DNA of 10,743 nucleotides from CAYUNT01 sp964446285 (GTDB lineage Bacteria > Sumerlaeota > Sumerlaeia > SLMS01 > CAYUNT01): contig CAYUNT010000161.1 of the NCBI GenBank assembly GCA_964446285.1, positions 1 to 10,743 on the forward strand. The letters are read 5' to 3'. Both the position numbers and the translations under genes were made by a program. Numbering within the stretch: position 1 is the stretch's first letter; each line of letters opens with the position of its first letter. The notes under the pieces are model-generated. The model was not told the origin of the DNA. It did no database searches and saw nothing but the letters and a program-made list of their open reading frames with translations. Below are positions 1 to 7,823 of this stretch, piece by piece.

Positions 1-143
1 CAGGTGGCCTCGCTGAAAGAAACGTGGCGGTTTCGCCTGCGGATGGACAAAAAAATGAGATGCGCCCATTCTGGGCCGGCTCACGTGCGGATTACGATAG
101 CATAGTAAAAAGACTAAGGAACGCCTGGAAAGCGTTTTCTTGA
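1..143 (+). CDS. 3' end of an unrecognised protein gene (partial)
   Basis: The third reading frame is open from the window edge to a TGA at 141-143 and encodes about 46 residues. The tail looks like ordinary protein: Pro-Phe-Trp-Ala-Gly-Ser followed by an amphipathic, basic, Trp-containing helix ending Ala-Phe-Ser. Frame 1 is also open, to a TAG at 103-105, but its translation is less protein-like; frame 2 stops almost at once. The start lies outside the window, so no family can be assigned. The gene converges on typA, with 51 bases between the two stop codons. A chance open frame of this length cannot be excluded. Confidence 0.45.
   Translation, partial: GGLAERNVAVSPADGQKNEMRPFWAGSRADYDSIVKRLRNAWKAFS
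120..136. terminator. Weak hairpin between convergent genes
   Basis: Arms AACGC (120-124) and GCGTT (132-136) enclose a 7-base loop. On the + strand the stem runs into TTCTT. On the minus strand a run of five T lies about eight bases beyond the stem (complement of 107-111). The stem is short and overlaps the end of the partial gene on the left, so it is only a tentative shared terminator for that gene and for typA. Confidence 0.25.
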
Positions 144-194
144 GTTCGTGCTGATTCAAATTCCCAATATCCGGCCAGACAAAGTAAAAGCCGC

Positions 195-2087
195 TTAGTC
201 TTCGGCGCCGGTGAGGACGGCCTGGCGGCGTTCGGCGCGTTTGCGTTCTTCCAGGTCCAGTATGGATTTGCGAACGCGTATCGTCTCGGGCGTGACTTCC
301 ACCAATTCGTCTTCGGCAATCCACTCAAGGGCGTTGTCGAGCGTCAAGCGGCGAGGCAGTTTCAGGCCGCAGTCGATTTCCCGCGTCGATGACCGGTGGT
401 TGGTCAGGTGTTTGCGTTTGGTCGGGTTGCACGGCAAATCCTCGGGGCGGCTGTGTTCGCCGACAATCATCCCCACATACACCGGTTCGAGCGGGCCGAT
501 AAACAGCGTTCCGCGCGTCTGCAAATTGTCGAACGCATACGAAGAGGATTCGCCCGTATCCAGGCTGACCATCGAGCCGCGGGTGCGTCCGGTGATCTCG
601 CCGCGCCACGCCCCATGCCCGATGTATCGCGAGGACATGATGCCCAATCCGCGCGTGTCGGTGAGGAATTCTCCGCGATAGCCGATCAAACCGCGCGTCG
701 GGATTTCAAATTCGAGCCGGATGACGCCTGTTCCGGCGTTGTGCACGGAACGCAATTCGCCTTTGCGGCGCGCGAGTTTCTCGATGATCACGCCCTGATA
801 CTCCTCGGGCACGTCGAGAATGGCCTGCTCCAGCGGTTCAAGCAGATTGCCGCCGTCGTCCACGCGAGTGATAACTTCCGGGCGCGAAACGCAAAATTCC
901 CAGCCTTCGCGCCGCATTTCTTCGATGAGGATCGCCAGGTGCAACTCGCCGCGTCCCGAAACCTTTACGGCGTTGGGGCGCCCCACATCCTCGACGCGCA
1001 GCGCCACATTGACGCGCACCTCGCGTTCGAGCCGGTCTTTGATCTGCCGCAGCGTAGCCGCACGCCCTTCGCGACCCGCGAAAGGCCCTGTGTTCACCTG
1101 GAAAAACATCGAGACCGTCGGCTCCTCGATGTCGAGCGGCTTGAGCGCCGGGCTGGCGTATTCGGGATCGGAGAAGGTGTCGCCGATCGTAATTTCCTCT
1201 GCTCCCGCTATCCATACGATGTCGCCCGCCGAAACCTCCTCGACCTCGATGCGATCCAGGCCGTTTGTTACCCATAGATGCGTCGAGTGTTCGAGCGATG
1301 AGTCGGCGACTTCCCATTCCTCACTGTCGGAGGCGTGATTTTTCCAGCGCGTGACAGTGCGCAAAAACGCATCGCCACGCTTGTGCGTTCCCTGCAAGAC
1401 GCGTCCGCAGCCGATGCGCCCGACATAATCGCTCCACGCGAGCGTCGTCACCTGCATGTGGAACGGCGCGGAGGCGTCACCCTCGGGCGCGGGAACGTGC
1501 GAAACGAGCGTCTCGAACAGCGCCTCCATGCCTTCGTGCGCGTCGGTATCGAGGTTGCGCACGAGCCAGCCGTCCAGCCCCGAACCATACAGCACCGGGA
1601 AATCCGCCTGTTCATCCGTCGCGCCGAGCTCGATGAACAAGTCGAACGTGTCATGCAACGCCTTGACGGGATCGGCGTGCGGGCGGTCCACTTTATTAAT
1701 AATGACGATGGGACGCAAACCCTGCCGCAGCGCACGCATCAAAACGTATCGCGTCTGAGGCATCGGACCTTCGTTGGCATCGACAAGCAGCAATACGGAA
1801 TTCACCACCGACAATACGCGCTCGACTTCGCCGGAAAAATCCGCGTGTCCGGGCGTATCGACGATGTTGATTCGATAGTCCTTCCAATCGACCGTGCAAT
1901 GCTTGGCGCGGATTGTGATGCCGCGCTCGCGTTCCAGGTCGTTACTGTCCATCACACGCTCGGCGATGTTCGCGTTTTCGCGAAATGTGCGCGCCGCGCG
2001 GAAAATCGAATCAATCAACGTCGTTTTGCCGTGGTCGATGTGGGCGATAATCGCCACATTGCGAATTTTGTCGATGGGAGTCGTCAT
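195..2087 (-). CDS. typA: TypA/BipA ribosome-binding translational GTPase
   Basis: This 630-residue protein belongs to the EF-G-like GTPase family that binds 70S ribosomes and supports 50S assembly and stress or cold adaptation. All G motifs are visible: G1 AHIDHGKT (15-22), G2 RGITI (55-59), G3 DTPGH (77-81), G4 NKVD (131-134), and a G5 region reading YGSGLDGW instead of the E. coli YASAL, a variant I recall from other phyla. Downstream landmarks are EPTVSMFF, GREGRAATLRQI, SGRGELHLAILIEEMRREG, PTRGLIGYRGEF and the C-terminal DELVEVTPETIRVRKS. It is about 20 residues longer than E. coli BipA. Roughly 13 of these sit in domain II, where the hairpin before LDRIEVEEVSAGD is extended with an acidic, Trp-rich stretch. 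The ATG at 2087 begins the usual short lead into the G1 strand. I see no strong Shine-Dalgarno before it. The promoter is at 2207-2235. The gene is divergent from the sugar cluster and probably unrelated to it. Confidence 0.97.
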   Translation of the reverse strand: MTTPIDKIRNVAIIAHIDHGKTTLIDSIFRAARTFRENANIAERVMDSNDLERERGITIRAKHCTVDWKDYRINIVDTPGHADFSGEVERVLSVVNSVLLLVDANEGPMPQTRYVLMRALRQGLRPIVIINKVDRPHADPVKALHDTFDLFIELGATDEQADFPVLYGSGLDGWLVRNLDTDAHEGMEALFETLVSHVPAPEGDASAPFHMQVTTLAWSDYVGRIGCGRVLQGTHKRGDAFLRTVTRWKNHASDSEEWEVADSSLEHSTHLWVTNGLDRIEVEEVSAGDIVWIAGAEEITIGDTFSDPEYASPALKPLDIEEPTVSMFFQVNTGPFAGREGRAATLRQIKDRLEREVRVNVALRVEDVGRPNAVKVSGRGELHLAILIEEMRREGWEFCVSRPEVITRVDDGGNLLEPLEQAILDVPEEYQGVIIEKLARRKGELRSVHNAGTGVIRLEFEIPTRGLIGYRGEFLTDTRGLGIMSSRYIGHGAWRGEITGRTRGSMVSLDTGESSSYAFDNLQTRGTLFIGPLEPVYVGMIVGEHSRPEDLPCNPTKRKHLTNHRSSTREIDCGLKLPRRLTLDNALEWIAEDELVEVTPETIRVRKSILDLEERKRAERRQAVLTGAED

Positions 2088-2206
2088 TCGGAAAACATCT
2101 ACTCGAAAGGCGACGATTCGGCGAAACTTGCGGATCGCGAATCATCAGAATAAGAACCGCGCGGGAAGATGGCGCCATTTTCGACGCCGCCCCCAGCGGG
2201 CGCAGA

Positions 2207-2235
2207 TGTATAGGAGCATTGCCCCCTCACGTCAA
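2207..2235 (-). promoter_or_regulatory. Sigma70-type promoter of typA
   Basis: Read on the minus strand, TTGACG (2235-2230) is followed by exactly 17 bases and TATACA (2212-2207). Each hexamer is one mismatch from consensus. Transcription would start near 2200 and give a leader of about 110 bases before the typA ATG. This is the best promoter in the divergent region. No transcript data are available here. Confidence 0.65.
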
Positions 2236-2386
2236 ATGGGATTCGAGGATTTAGCATCCGGCAATTGTTATTTTTGTGTTTGCTTCGGGGCCGGAGGGCG
2301 CCTTCGGAAAGCGCCTGGATGGGGATGAATGGCAGGTGCGGCCAACGAATGGAGGGGAATGGGTTTGACTTGTCGCGTGCGATTAT

Positions 2387-2405
2387 GAAACAGGGCTTTT
2401 GTTTC
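2387..2405. promoter_or_regulatory. Inverted repeat, candidate operator upstream of the GH172 gene
   Basis: GAAACA (2387-2392) and TGTTTC (2400-2405) form a perfect 6-base inverted repeat around a 7-base spacer. It lies 41 bases before the ATG of the first GH172 gene and just after a TTGACT hexamer. The position suits a repressor site controlling the sugar cluster, but no regulator gene is in the window. Six-base repeats also arise by chance, so this is tentative. Confidence 0.3.
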
Positions 2406-2445
2406 GAACGGGGCGTTGAATTATCCCGCAAAACTGGGGGCGCTA

Positions 2446-4047
2446 ATGAAGAATTGTATGCTTTTAGGGGCTGCAGCGGCTTGTTGGATGCTGGCTGGCT
2501 GCGGTATGCATTCGTCGCGTGATTCAGACTTCGGAGGGGAATGGGGGTATCCCGCCGAGGCCGCGACGCCGTGGTCAAATCTTGCTGTGCTAAAGGACTA
2601 TCGGACCGAGCGGGTGGCCAGCGCAAATCGCCAAAACAACGACGATTTTCTGGTCGTCAAGCCGCGCGAGGTGTTCAATCTGGCCACGCTCGATGGGCCG
2701 GGCGAAGTGACGCATTTGTGGGTGACAATCGCGACGCCCAATTCCAAACATCTGCGCGATTTGGTGTTGCGCGTTTACTATGATGGCAACTCCTTCCCTT
2801 CTGTGGAGTCGCCGATTGGGGATTTCTTTGGCCTGGGACATGCGAAATACTATAATTTCCAGAATTTCGCGCAGGCGATAGGGACCAACAAGGGGATGAA
2901 TAGTTTCTGGCCTATGCCATTTGAGAAGTCGGCGCGGCTGGAGGTGGCAAATGAGAGCGATCAGCCCATCGAGCGGTTCTATTATTATGTGGATTGGCGC
3001 AAACTCCACAAAATGCCGCGCGGCGCTGGGTATTTTCACGCGCAATACCGCCAGGCGTTTCCTTGCCCGGACCGCGAACCATATCTCATTCTCGATACCG
3101 AAGGCGGGCGCGGCCAGTATATGGGCGTAAATTTGTCGATCCACACGCAAGTGGATGACTGGTGGGGCGAGGGCGATGACATTATGCTTATCGACGGTGA
3201 GGCGTCGCCTTCGCTTTGGGGAACGGGATCAGAGGATTACTTCTGCGGGGCGTGGGGATTCGGAAACGAATTCGCCAACTTGAATTTTGGGATGCCACTG
3301 CGGACAAAAATGGATCAGTCGCCCAATAATTTCTGGAATGTGTATCGCTATCACTTCGAGAATCCGGTGGTTTTCTCGCGTTCGATCAAGGTGTGGATCG
3401 AACACGGCGCGGACGGCGCAAGCAACACGCGGCGGGGCGGGCGGAACAACGACTATGCGTCCGTGGCATATTGGTATATGGATAAACCCGTGGCGCTGAA
3501 AGGGAATATGCCGCCCGCGCCCGAAAGGATCTCGCGCCTCAGGTCGGTTGAACTTCCAGAAGGAGCCATTGAAGCGCATCTGTGCAAAATCGCCGTCTCG
3601 GATTCCGAAAACATCGACGCAGGCGAGCAGGATATGAGCGAGTTTGTCAAAGATGGCAACGATTGGCTGGATGGAAATCAGCTGTTTGTGCGCGGCGAAA
3701 CAAAGAACAGCGTGACAACCCTTACGTGGATTCAGAACAAGCCGGTGGAAGGAGCAGCGGTCTTGCGCATGACGCGGGCCAAGGATTACGGCATAGTGGA
3801 AATCGCCCTGGATGGCGATGTGATTGTGCGGCAATTCGACGGATACGCCGAGGCGGTGTCGGGCGCATTGATCCCGCTGGGCGAAAGAAAACTCGCCGAG
3901 GGACCTCATCGCCTGACGATACGCGTTACGGGAAAAAATCATTTGTCGGAAAATCTCTTTTGGGGAATGGATTATTTGCGTGTTGGCGGCCAGGCGCCCG
4001 CAGTGGAATCAGCGACGCCGATTGTAAATCTCGATGCGCCGCGCTGA
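2446..4047 (+). CDS. DUF2961 / GH172-family lipoprotein, putative furanosidase (copy 1)
   Basis: This is a 533-residue exported glycosidase candidate. The ATG at 2446 is chosen over an in-frame TTG at 2416 because it starts a clean lipoprotein signal with lipobox LAGC, Cys19 being the lipidated residue, and a GGGGGCG stretch lies about four bases upstream. The DUF2961 domain (roughly 45-330) shows PSVESPIGDFFGLG, WPMPF, a YYYVDW strand, FHAQYRQAFP, and the signature WWGEGDD followed by GTGSEDYF. Glu242 and Glu263 in that signature are 21 residues apart. This matches the spacing I recall for the two catalytic glutamates of the founding GH172 enzyme, the alpha-fructofuranosidase/difructose-anhydride enzyme of Bifidobacterium dentium. 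Residues from about 365 form a second beta-rich module (FDGYAEAV, LAEGPHRLTIRVTGKN, GMDYLRVGG) that looks like an accessory sugar-binding or oligomerisation domain. Fifty bases separate it from the ABC ATPase gene, with no terminator, so co-transcription is likely. Family membership is strong; the substrate is inferred. Confidence 0.9.
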   Translation: MKNCMLLGAAAACWMLAGCGMHSSRDSDFGGEWGYPAEAATPWSNLAVLKDYRTERVASANRQNNDDFLVVKPREVFNLATLDGPGEVTHLWVTIATPNSKHLRDLVLRVYYDGNSFPSVESPIGDFFGLGHAKYYNFQNFAQAIGTNKGMNSFWPMPFEKSARLEVANESDQPIERFYYYVDWRKLHKMPRGAGYFHAQYRQAFPCPDREPYLILDTEGGRGQYMGVNLSIHTQVDDWWGEGDDIMLIDGEASPSLWGTGSEDYFCGAWGFGNEFANLNFGMPLRTKMDQSPNNFWNVYRYHFENPVVFSRSIKVWIEHGADGASNTRRGGRNNDYASVAYWYMDKPVALKGNMPPAPERISRLRSVELPEGAIEAHLCKIAVSDSENIDAGEQDMSEFVKDGNDWLDGNQLFVRGETKNSVTTLTWIQNKPVEGAAVLRMTRAKDYGIVEIALDGDVIVRQFDGYAEAVSGALIPLGERKLAEGPHRLTIRVTGKNHLSENLFWGMDYLRVGGQAPAVESATPIVNLDAPR

Positions 4048-4097
4048 ATAATCAGGCAGAGAGCGGACCAGGGATTTGATCCGAGGAACCGGGCCGA

Positions 4098-5648
4098 ATG
4101 GAAGACGCGCCGCTTTTGCGAATGCAAGGGATTGGAAAATCCTTTTCGGGCCAAACGGTTCTCGACGCCGTGGATTTCACGCTCCGGGCGGGGGAAGTGC
4201 ATGTGCTGGCGGGAGAAAACGGCGCGGGCAAAAGCACGCTCATCAAAATTCTCGCGGGAGTGCATCGCGAATATCGCGGCGCAATTGAATTGGATGGCGC
4301 GCCTGTCCGATTTCGCTCGCCGCATGACGCAGCCCGGCGCGGAATCGCGGTCATTTATCAGGAATTGTCGCTTATTCCTTCGCTTTCGGTGGCAGACAAT
4401 GTCTTTTTAGGCCGTGAGAAATGCCGCCGCGCCGGGTGGATGAATTTTGCCGGCCAGGAACGGGCATGTCGCGCGCTTTTGGACGAACTCCAACTCGACA
4501 TGGATCCGCGCCGCGCGGTGGGGGAGTATCCCATTTCTGCCCAGCAGGCGCTTGAGATCGCAAAGGCGCTCGTGTTCGACGCGCGCATTCTCGTCATGGA
4601 CGAGCCAACCAGCGCCCTCAACGAACCTGAAGTGCGGCGGCTTTTCAAAATCATTGCAGACATGAAAGCAGCAAACCGGGGAATCATCTACATAACGCAC
4701 AAAATGGAGGAGATTTACCAGATCGCTGATCGGATCACGGTATTGCGTGATGGAAAACTCGTCGGGACCGCGCCCGCAGGTGAATTGCCACGCAACGAAC
4801 TCGTTCGCTGGATGGTTGGGCGCGAGATCGACGAACAAATTCCGATTGTGGCGGCGGAGGCTGGAGGGCGCGGGACGGAAGAGACTGCCCTGGAGGTGGA
4901 GAATTTCACCGTGCCCGATCCGGGCAATGCCGCGCGGCGGATTGTAGATGGGGTTTCTTTTTCGGCGCGTTGCGGCGAGATTCTTGGCATTGGCGGGCTG
5001 CAAGGCTCGGGCGCGAGTGAACTTCTCAATGGGCTGTTTGGAACCTTCGGGGCGGTGGCGCATGGGCGCGTTTCGCTTTTCGGAAAGCCGTTTTCGCCGC
5101 GCGCGCCCGCCCGGTCCATCAGGAAGGGATTGGTGCTTCTGACAAACGATCGCAAAACCACCGGCCTCGTTCCGGAAATGAGCGTGGCAGGCAACATCAC
5201 GCTGGCGTCGCTGGCGCGGATTTCGCCGGGCGGATGGATGCGGAATTCGCGCGAGCGCCAGTGCGCAGAAAGCGCCCGCGACGCCTTTTCTCTGCGTTGC
5301 GCCTCGCTCGCCCAGCCGATCCGAACGCTGTCGGGAGGCAATCAGCAAAAGGCAATTCTGGCGCGCTGGCTGGCGGCGGAGCCGCGTGTGCTGCTGCTCG
5401 ATGAGCCGACGCGCGGCGTGGACGTCGGCGCAAAGCGCGAGATTTATGAGTTGATGACGCAGTGGAAGCGGCGCGGTCTGGCGATTGTGCTTATCACGTC
5501 GGAAATGCCGGAACTGCTTGCGCTGAGCGACCGCATTCTCGTGCTGCATCGCGGGCGCGCATCGGCGCATTTCGCACGCGGCGAGGCCACGCCTGAGCGC
5601 ATTCTTCACGCCGCAATGGGACACAAAGGAGCCGCGAATGTGGAGTGA
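4098..5648 (+). CDS. Sugar ABC importer ATPase, fused two-domain (CUT2, RbsA/MglA/YtfR-like)
   Basis: This 516-residue protein has two nucleotide-binding domains in tandem and would energise sugar uptake at the inner-membrane face. The first domain has Walker A GENGAGKST (39-47), a Q-loop in IYQELSLIPSLSV, the degenerate signature ISAQQ (146-150), Walker B ILVMDEPTSAL (Asp168, Glu169) and the switch His in YITHKMEE. The second has the typical CUT2 P-loop lacking lysine (GGLQGSGASE, 299-308), an intact LSGGNQQ (411-417), Walker B VLLLDEPTRGVD (Asp435, Glu436) and Ser in place of the switch His (LITSEMPE). One site is therefore expected to be degenerate, as is normal for the family. The ATG at 4098 follows a GAGGAA about ten bases upstream. 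The gene overlaps the permease gene by 11 bases, which indicates translational coupling. The family alone does not define the sugar; the neighbouring binding protein points to a furanose. Confidence 0.95.
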   Translation: MEDAPLLRMQGIGKSFSGQTVLDAVDFTLRAGEVHVLAGENGAGKSTLIKILAGVHREYRGAIELDGAPVRFRSPHDAARRGIAVIYQELSLIPSLSVADNVFLGREKCRRAGWMNFAGQERACRALLDELQLDMDPRRAVGEYPISAQQALEIAKALVFDARILVMDEPTSALNEPEVRRLFKIIADMKAANRGIIYITHKMEEIYQIADRITVLRDGKLVGTAPAGELPRNELVRWMVGREIDEQIPIVAAEAGGRGTEETALEVENFTVPDPGNAARRIVDGVSFSARCGEILGIGGLQGSGASELLNGLFGTFGAVAHGRVSLFGKPFSPRAPARSIRKGLVLLTNDRKTTGLVPEMSVAGNITLASLARISPGGWMRNSRERQCAESARDAFSLRCASLAQPIRTLSGGNQQKAILARWLAAEPRVLLLDEPTRGVDVGAKREIYELMTQWKRRGLAIVLITSEMPELLALSDRILVLHRGRASAHFARGEATPERILHAAMGHKGAANVE

Positions 5649-6615
5649 TCTCCTCAAAAAGCCGTTTGTCCGCGCACTGCTTGCACTGGCGCTTATTGTT
5701 GTTCTTGGGCTGTTTTTCAACGGTGGCGGCGCGTTTTTCAAATGGTCCACGCACCGCGACATGCTGCGCCAGAGCGCTGTTTTCGGCATCCTCGCAGCGG
5801 GAATGACGCTCGTGATTATCAGCGGCGGCATCGACCTTGCCGTCGGGAGCGTTCTCGGGCTAACCGCTGTGGTGTTCTCAATTTTCAGCATTCATTGGGG
5901 CTGGTCGCCGTTGTGGGCCATTCCGGCGAGCCTCCTTATCGGTGCGGCCTCGGGCGCGTTCTCGGGCGGACTCATCGCCATCTTCCGCATCCAGCCGTTT
6001 ATCGCGACGCTTGCCATGATGGTCTTCAGCCGCGGCCTGGCGAAATACGTCTCGGGCGGAATGAAGGTCTCGACAATGGTTCCGGCGGGCGGCGGGAGCT
6101 TCAACTATGTGCCTCAGCCGCCGATTTACGATTGGATCGACTCGCGCATATTGGGCGGAAATCTGGCTGTTGTGACGCTGATATTCATCGCCTGCCTGCT
6201 TGTGTCGTGGGTGATTCTCGCGCGTCTGAGGCTTGGGCGGCACCTGTATGCGATCGGCGGAAACGAAGAAGCGGCGCGGCTTTCCGGTGTTCCCGCCGGA
6301 TGGGCGAAGGTGTTTGCCTATGGTTTGTGCGGACTGTTTGCGGCGGTAGCGGGCATCTGCCAGGCCGCGCAGGAATACCAGGGCGATCCCGAGGCGGGCG
6401 CCACTTACGAATTGACCGCCATTGCCATTGTCGTCATTGGTGGCACGAATCTCATGGGCGGAAGCGGTGGCGTGATGCTGACCTTCCTTGGCGCCCTGAC
6501 TATCGGTTATCTGCAAAAAATCCTCAGCATTAACGCCGTCGGCGAGGCAAGCCGCCTGATGCTTACCGGCGCAATTATCATCGGGGCTGTTCTCCTGCAA
6601 CGCACGAGGAAATAG
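5638..6615 (+). CDS. Sugar ABC importer permease (CUT2, RbsC/YtfT-like)
   Basis: This 325-residue membrane protein would form the transmembrane channel of the importer. It is rich in hydrophobic segments (about eight to ten), the first near residues 11-27. The CUT2 permease signature GMTLVIISGGIDLAVGSV is at 55-72, TLAMMVFSRGLAKYVSGG follows, and the cytoplasmic coupling loop GGNEEAARLSGV starts at 207. The C-terminal half contains the usual YELTAIAIVVIGGTNLMGGSGG run. Its ATG lies inside the end of the ATPase gene. Only one permease is encoded, so the channel is probably a homodimer as in RbsC. The E. coli galactofuranose system uses two different permeases instead. The length is normal for the family. 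Confidence 0.95.
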   Translation: MWSDLLKKPFVRALLALALIVVLGLFFNGGGAFFKWSTHRDMLRQSAVFGILAAGMTLVIISGGIDLAVGSVLGLTAVVFSIFSIHWGWSPLWAIPASLLIGAASGAFSGGLIAIFRIQPFIATLAMMVFSRGLAKYVSGGMKVSTMVPAGGGSFNYVPQPPIYDWIDSRILGGNLAVVTLIFIACLLVSWVILARLRLGRHLYAIGGNEEAARLSGVPAGWAKVFAYGLCGLFAAVAGICQAAQEYQGDPEAGATYELTAIAIVVIGGTNLMGGSGGVMLTFLGALTIGYLQKILSINAVGEASRLMLTGAIIIGAVLLQRTRK

Positions 6616-6666
6616 ATAAGATCACGTTTCTATTTCACAATGTTCCAACCTGAGGAGATTACAAAC

Positions 6667-7713
6667 ATGAGTTCTCGCATTCGGAGCGCGGCGTATGCCG
6701 CCTTTATGATGCTGGTGATGGGTTTGGTTTCCGCCGTTTGCGCGCAACAACAGCAACAAACCAAGAAGGGAACGGCTGAGAATCCTTGGCTCATCGGCAT
6801 GAGCCAGTGCAACCTCGGCGAACCGTGGCGCGTGCAGATGAATGCCGACGTTCGCGCCGCGGCGGAAAAACACCCGGAACTCAAAGTGATTTTCAAGGAC
6901 GCGCAGAACGACACGCTTCAGCAGCGCGCGCATATCGAGGAATTTATCGGAGCGCCTGTCGATCTGATTATCGTCAGCCCGAAAGAAGCCGCGCCGCTCA
7001 CGCCGCCCGTCGCCAAGGCCGTCAAGGCGGGCATTCCGGTCATCGTGCTCGACCGCCGTGTGCTCGGCGACCAATATGCGCAATTCATCGGTGCGGACAA
7101 CAAACTTATCGGCGAGGCGGCGGGAAAATGGATCGCCAAACGCCTGGGCGGGAAAGGGAATGTGGTCGAACTCAAGGGCCTGATGACTAGCACGCCCGGG
7201 CAGGACCGCCACAGCGGATTCATAAAGGGCATCGAGGGCAGCGCGATCAAAATCATCTTCGACGTGGACATGCAGTGGCTCGAACCCAACGCGCGCAAGG
7301 AGATGGAATCGGCGCTGGCGCGGTTTGATAAAATCGACCTCGTCTATGCGCATAACGACCCGGCGGCGCACGGCGCGTGGCTGGCGGCCAAGGGCGCGGG
7401 ACGCGAGAAGGACATCGTATTCGTCGGCATCGACGGCCTTCCGCAAGAGGGTCAATCGTATGTGAAGATGAAAATCCTCGACGCCTGTTTCGAATATCCG
7501 ACGGGCGGCCGCGAGGCCATCGACAGCGCGCTCACGATTTTGAAGGGCGGCTCGGTTCCGAAGGAAATCACGCTGCGATCTCGCGTTTTCACATCCGCGA
7601 ACCTCGATAAAGGCGGCGACTGGCTCACCAGCGACACGATGAACTCTGCTCCTCCCGCCCCTTCCTCGCAGCCTCCCGCCGCTTCAAAGAATCAGAAAAA
7701 AGAAGGCGAATAG
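6667..7713 (+). CDS. Periplasmic sugar-binding protein, YtfQ/RbsB-like (Peripla_BP_4)
   Basis: This 348-residue protein would capture sugar in the periplasm and deliver it to the permease. The ATG at 6667 is preferred over an in-frame ATG at 6640 because GAGGAG (6652-6657) sits nine bases before it and the product then starts with a clean Sec signal, cleaved probably after Ala26. Cys25 lacks a proper lipobox, so a lipoprotein is unlikely. Family features are IGMSQCNLGEPWR near the start, VDLIIVSPKEA, LDRRV (Asp129, Arg130), NVVELKG, YAHNDPAAHGA (Asn230, Asp231) and VGIDGLPQ (Asp256). From memory, the combination of a PWR/GWR motif, LDRxx, VVELxG and VYAHND is closest to YtfQ, the galactofuranose binder, rather than RbsB. 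The mature protein opens with five glutamines and ends in a Pro/Ser-rich, then Lys-rich tail (about the last 25 residues), which is unusual for the family. It lies 51 bases after the permease gene, in the same cluster. Confidence 0.93.
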   Translation: MSSRIRSAAYAAFMMLVMGLVSAVCAQQQQQTKKGTAENPWLIGMSQCNLGEPWRVQMNADVRAAAEKHPELKVIFKDAQNDTLQQRAHIEEFIGAPVDLIIVSPKEAAPLTPPVAKAVKAGIPVIVLDRRVLGDQYAQFIGADNKLIGEAAGKWIAKRLGGKGNVVELKGLMTSTPGQDRHSGFIKGIEGSAIKIIFDVDMQWLEPNARKEMESALARFDKIDLVYAHNDPAAHGAWLAAKGAGREKDIVFVGIDGLPQEGQSYVKMKILDACFEYPTGGREAIDSALTILKGGSVPKEITLRSRVFTSANLDKGGDWLTSDTMNSAPPAPSSQPPAASKNQKKEGE

Positions 7714-7823
7714 CAGGGCGGACGAGATCACGCTACAAGGACACGATTGGAAACTGGCCGGCATTCACGAGCAAATCGACTGGTGCGGCGAACCATCAAG
7801 CCTGTCTTGTGTCTTTGAACCAA

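Larger units (their letters stand above)
2088..2445. other. Divergent intergenic region between typA and the sugar cluster
   Basis: These 358 bases hold the typA promoter and no gene I can support. The minus-strand open frame crossing it is low in complexity and has no family features. A GC-rich inverted repeat, GGCGC (2297-2301) and GCGCC (2311-2315) with a 9-base loop, follows a T-rich stretch at 2266-2282. For the + strand genes only a weak promoter candidate is visible: TTGACT (2365-2370) followed at 15 bases by TGAAAC (2386-2391), or at 13 bases by TATGAA. Neither is convincing. The inverted repeat at 2387-2405 is listed separately. Confidence 0.5.

Noticed and set aside
396..2153. Long + strand open frames (293 and 272 residues) opposite typA
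   Set aside because: They are antisense shadows of a fully conserved GTPase gene, rich in Arg and His with no recognisable domain.
2260..2320. Riboswitch or structured leader upstream of the sugar cluster
   Set aside because: Only one short GC-rich hairpin is visible, with no recognisable aptamer core.
2416..2445. Upstream TTG start for GH172 copy 1
   Set aside because: It would add ten residues before an otherwise perfect lipoprotein signal. The ATG at 2446 has a suitable G-rich site just upstream.
2099..2626. 175-residue minus-strand open frame spanning the divergent intergenic region
   Set aside because: It covers the typA promoter and overlaps the start of GH172 copy 1. The translation is Ser/Pro/Arg-rich and resembles no protein.
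3229..3942. 237-residue minus-strand open frame within the first GH172 gene
   Set aside because: It is antisense to a conserved domain, and no ribosome-binding site or protein-like features were seen.
4407..5891. 494-residue open frame on the minus strand opposite the ABC genes
   Set aside because: It lies antisense to two well-supported ABC genes. Its translation is rich in Arg, Ala and Pro with no family features, as expected from GC-biased third positions of the real genes.
6640..6666. Upstream ATG start for the sugar-binding protein
   Set aside because: The GAGGAG ribosome-binding site at 6652-6657 lies inside this extension and is spaced correctly for the ATG at 6667, which also starts the signal peptide.
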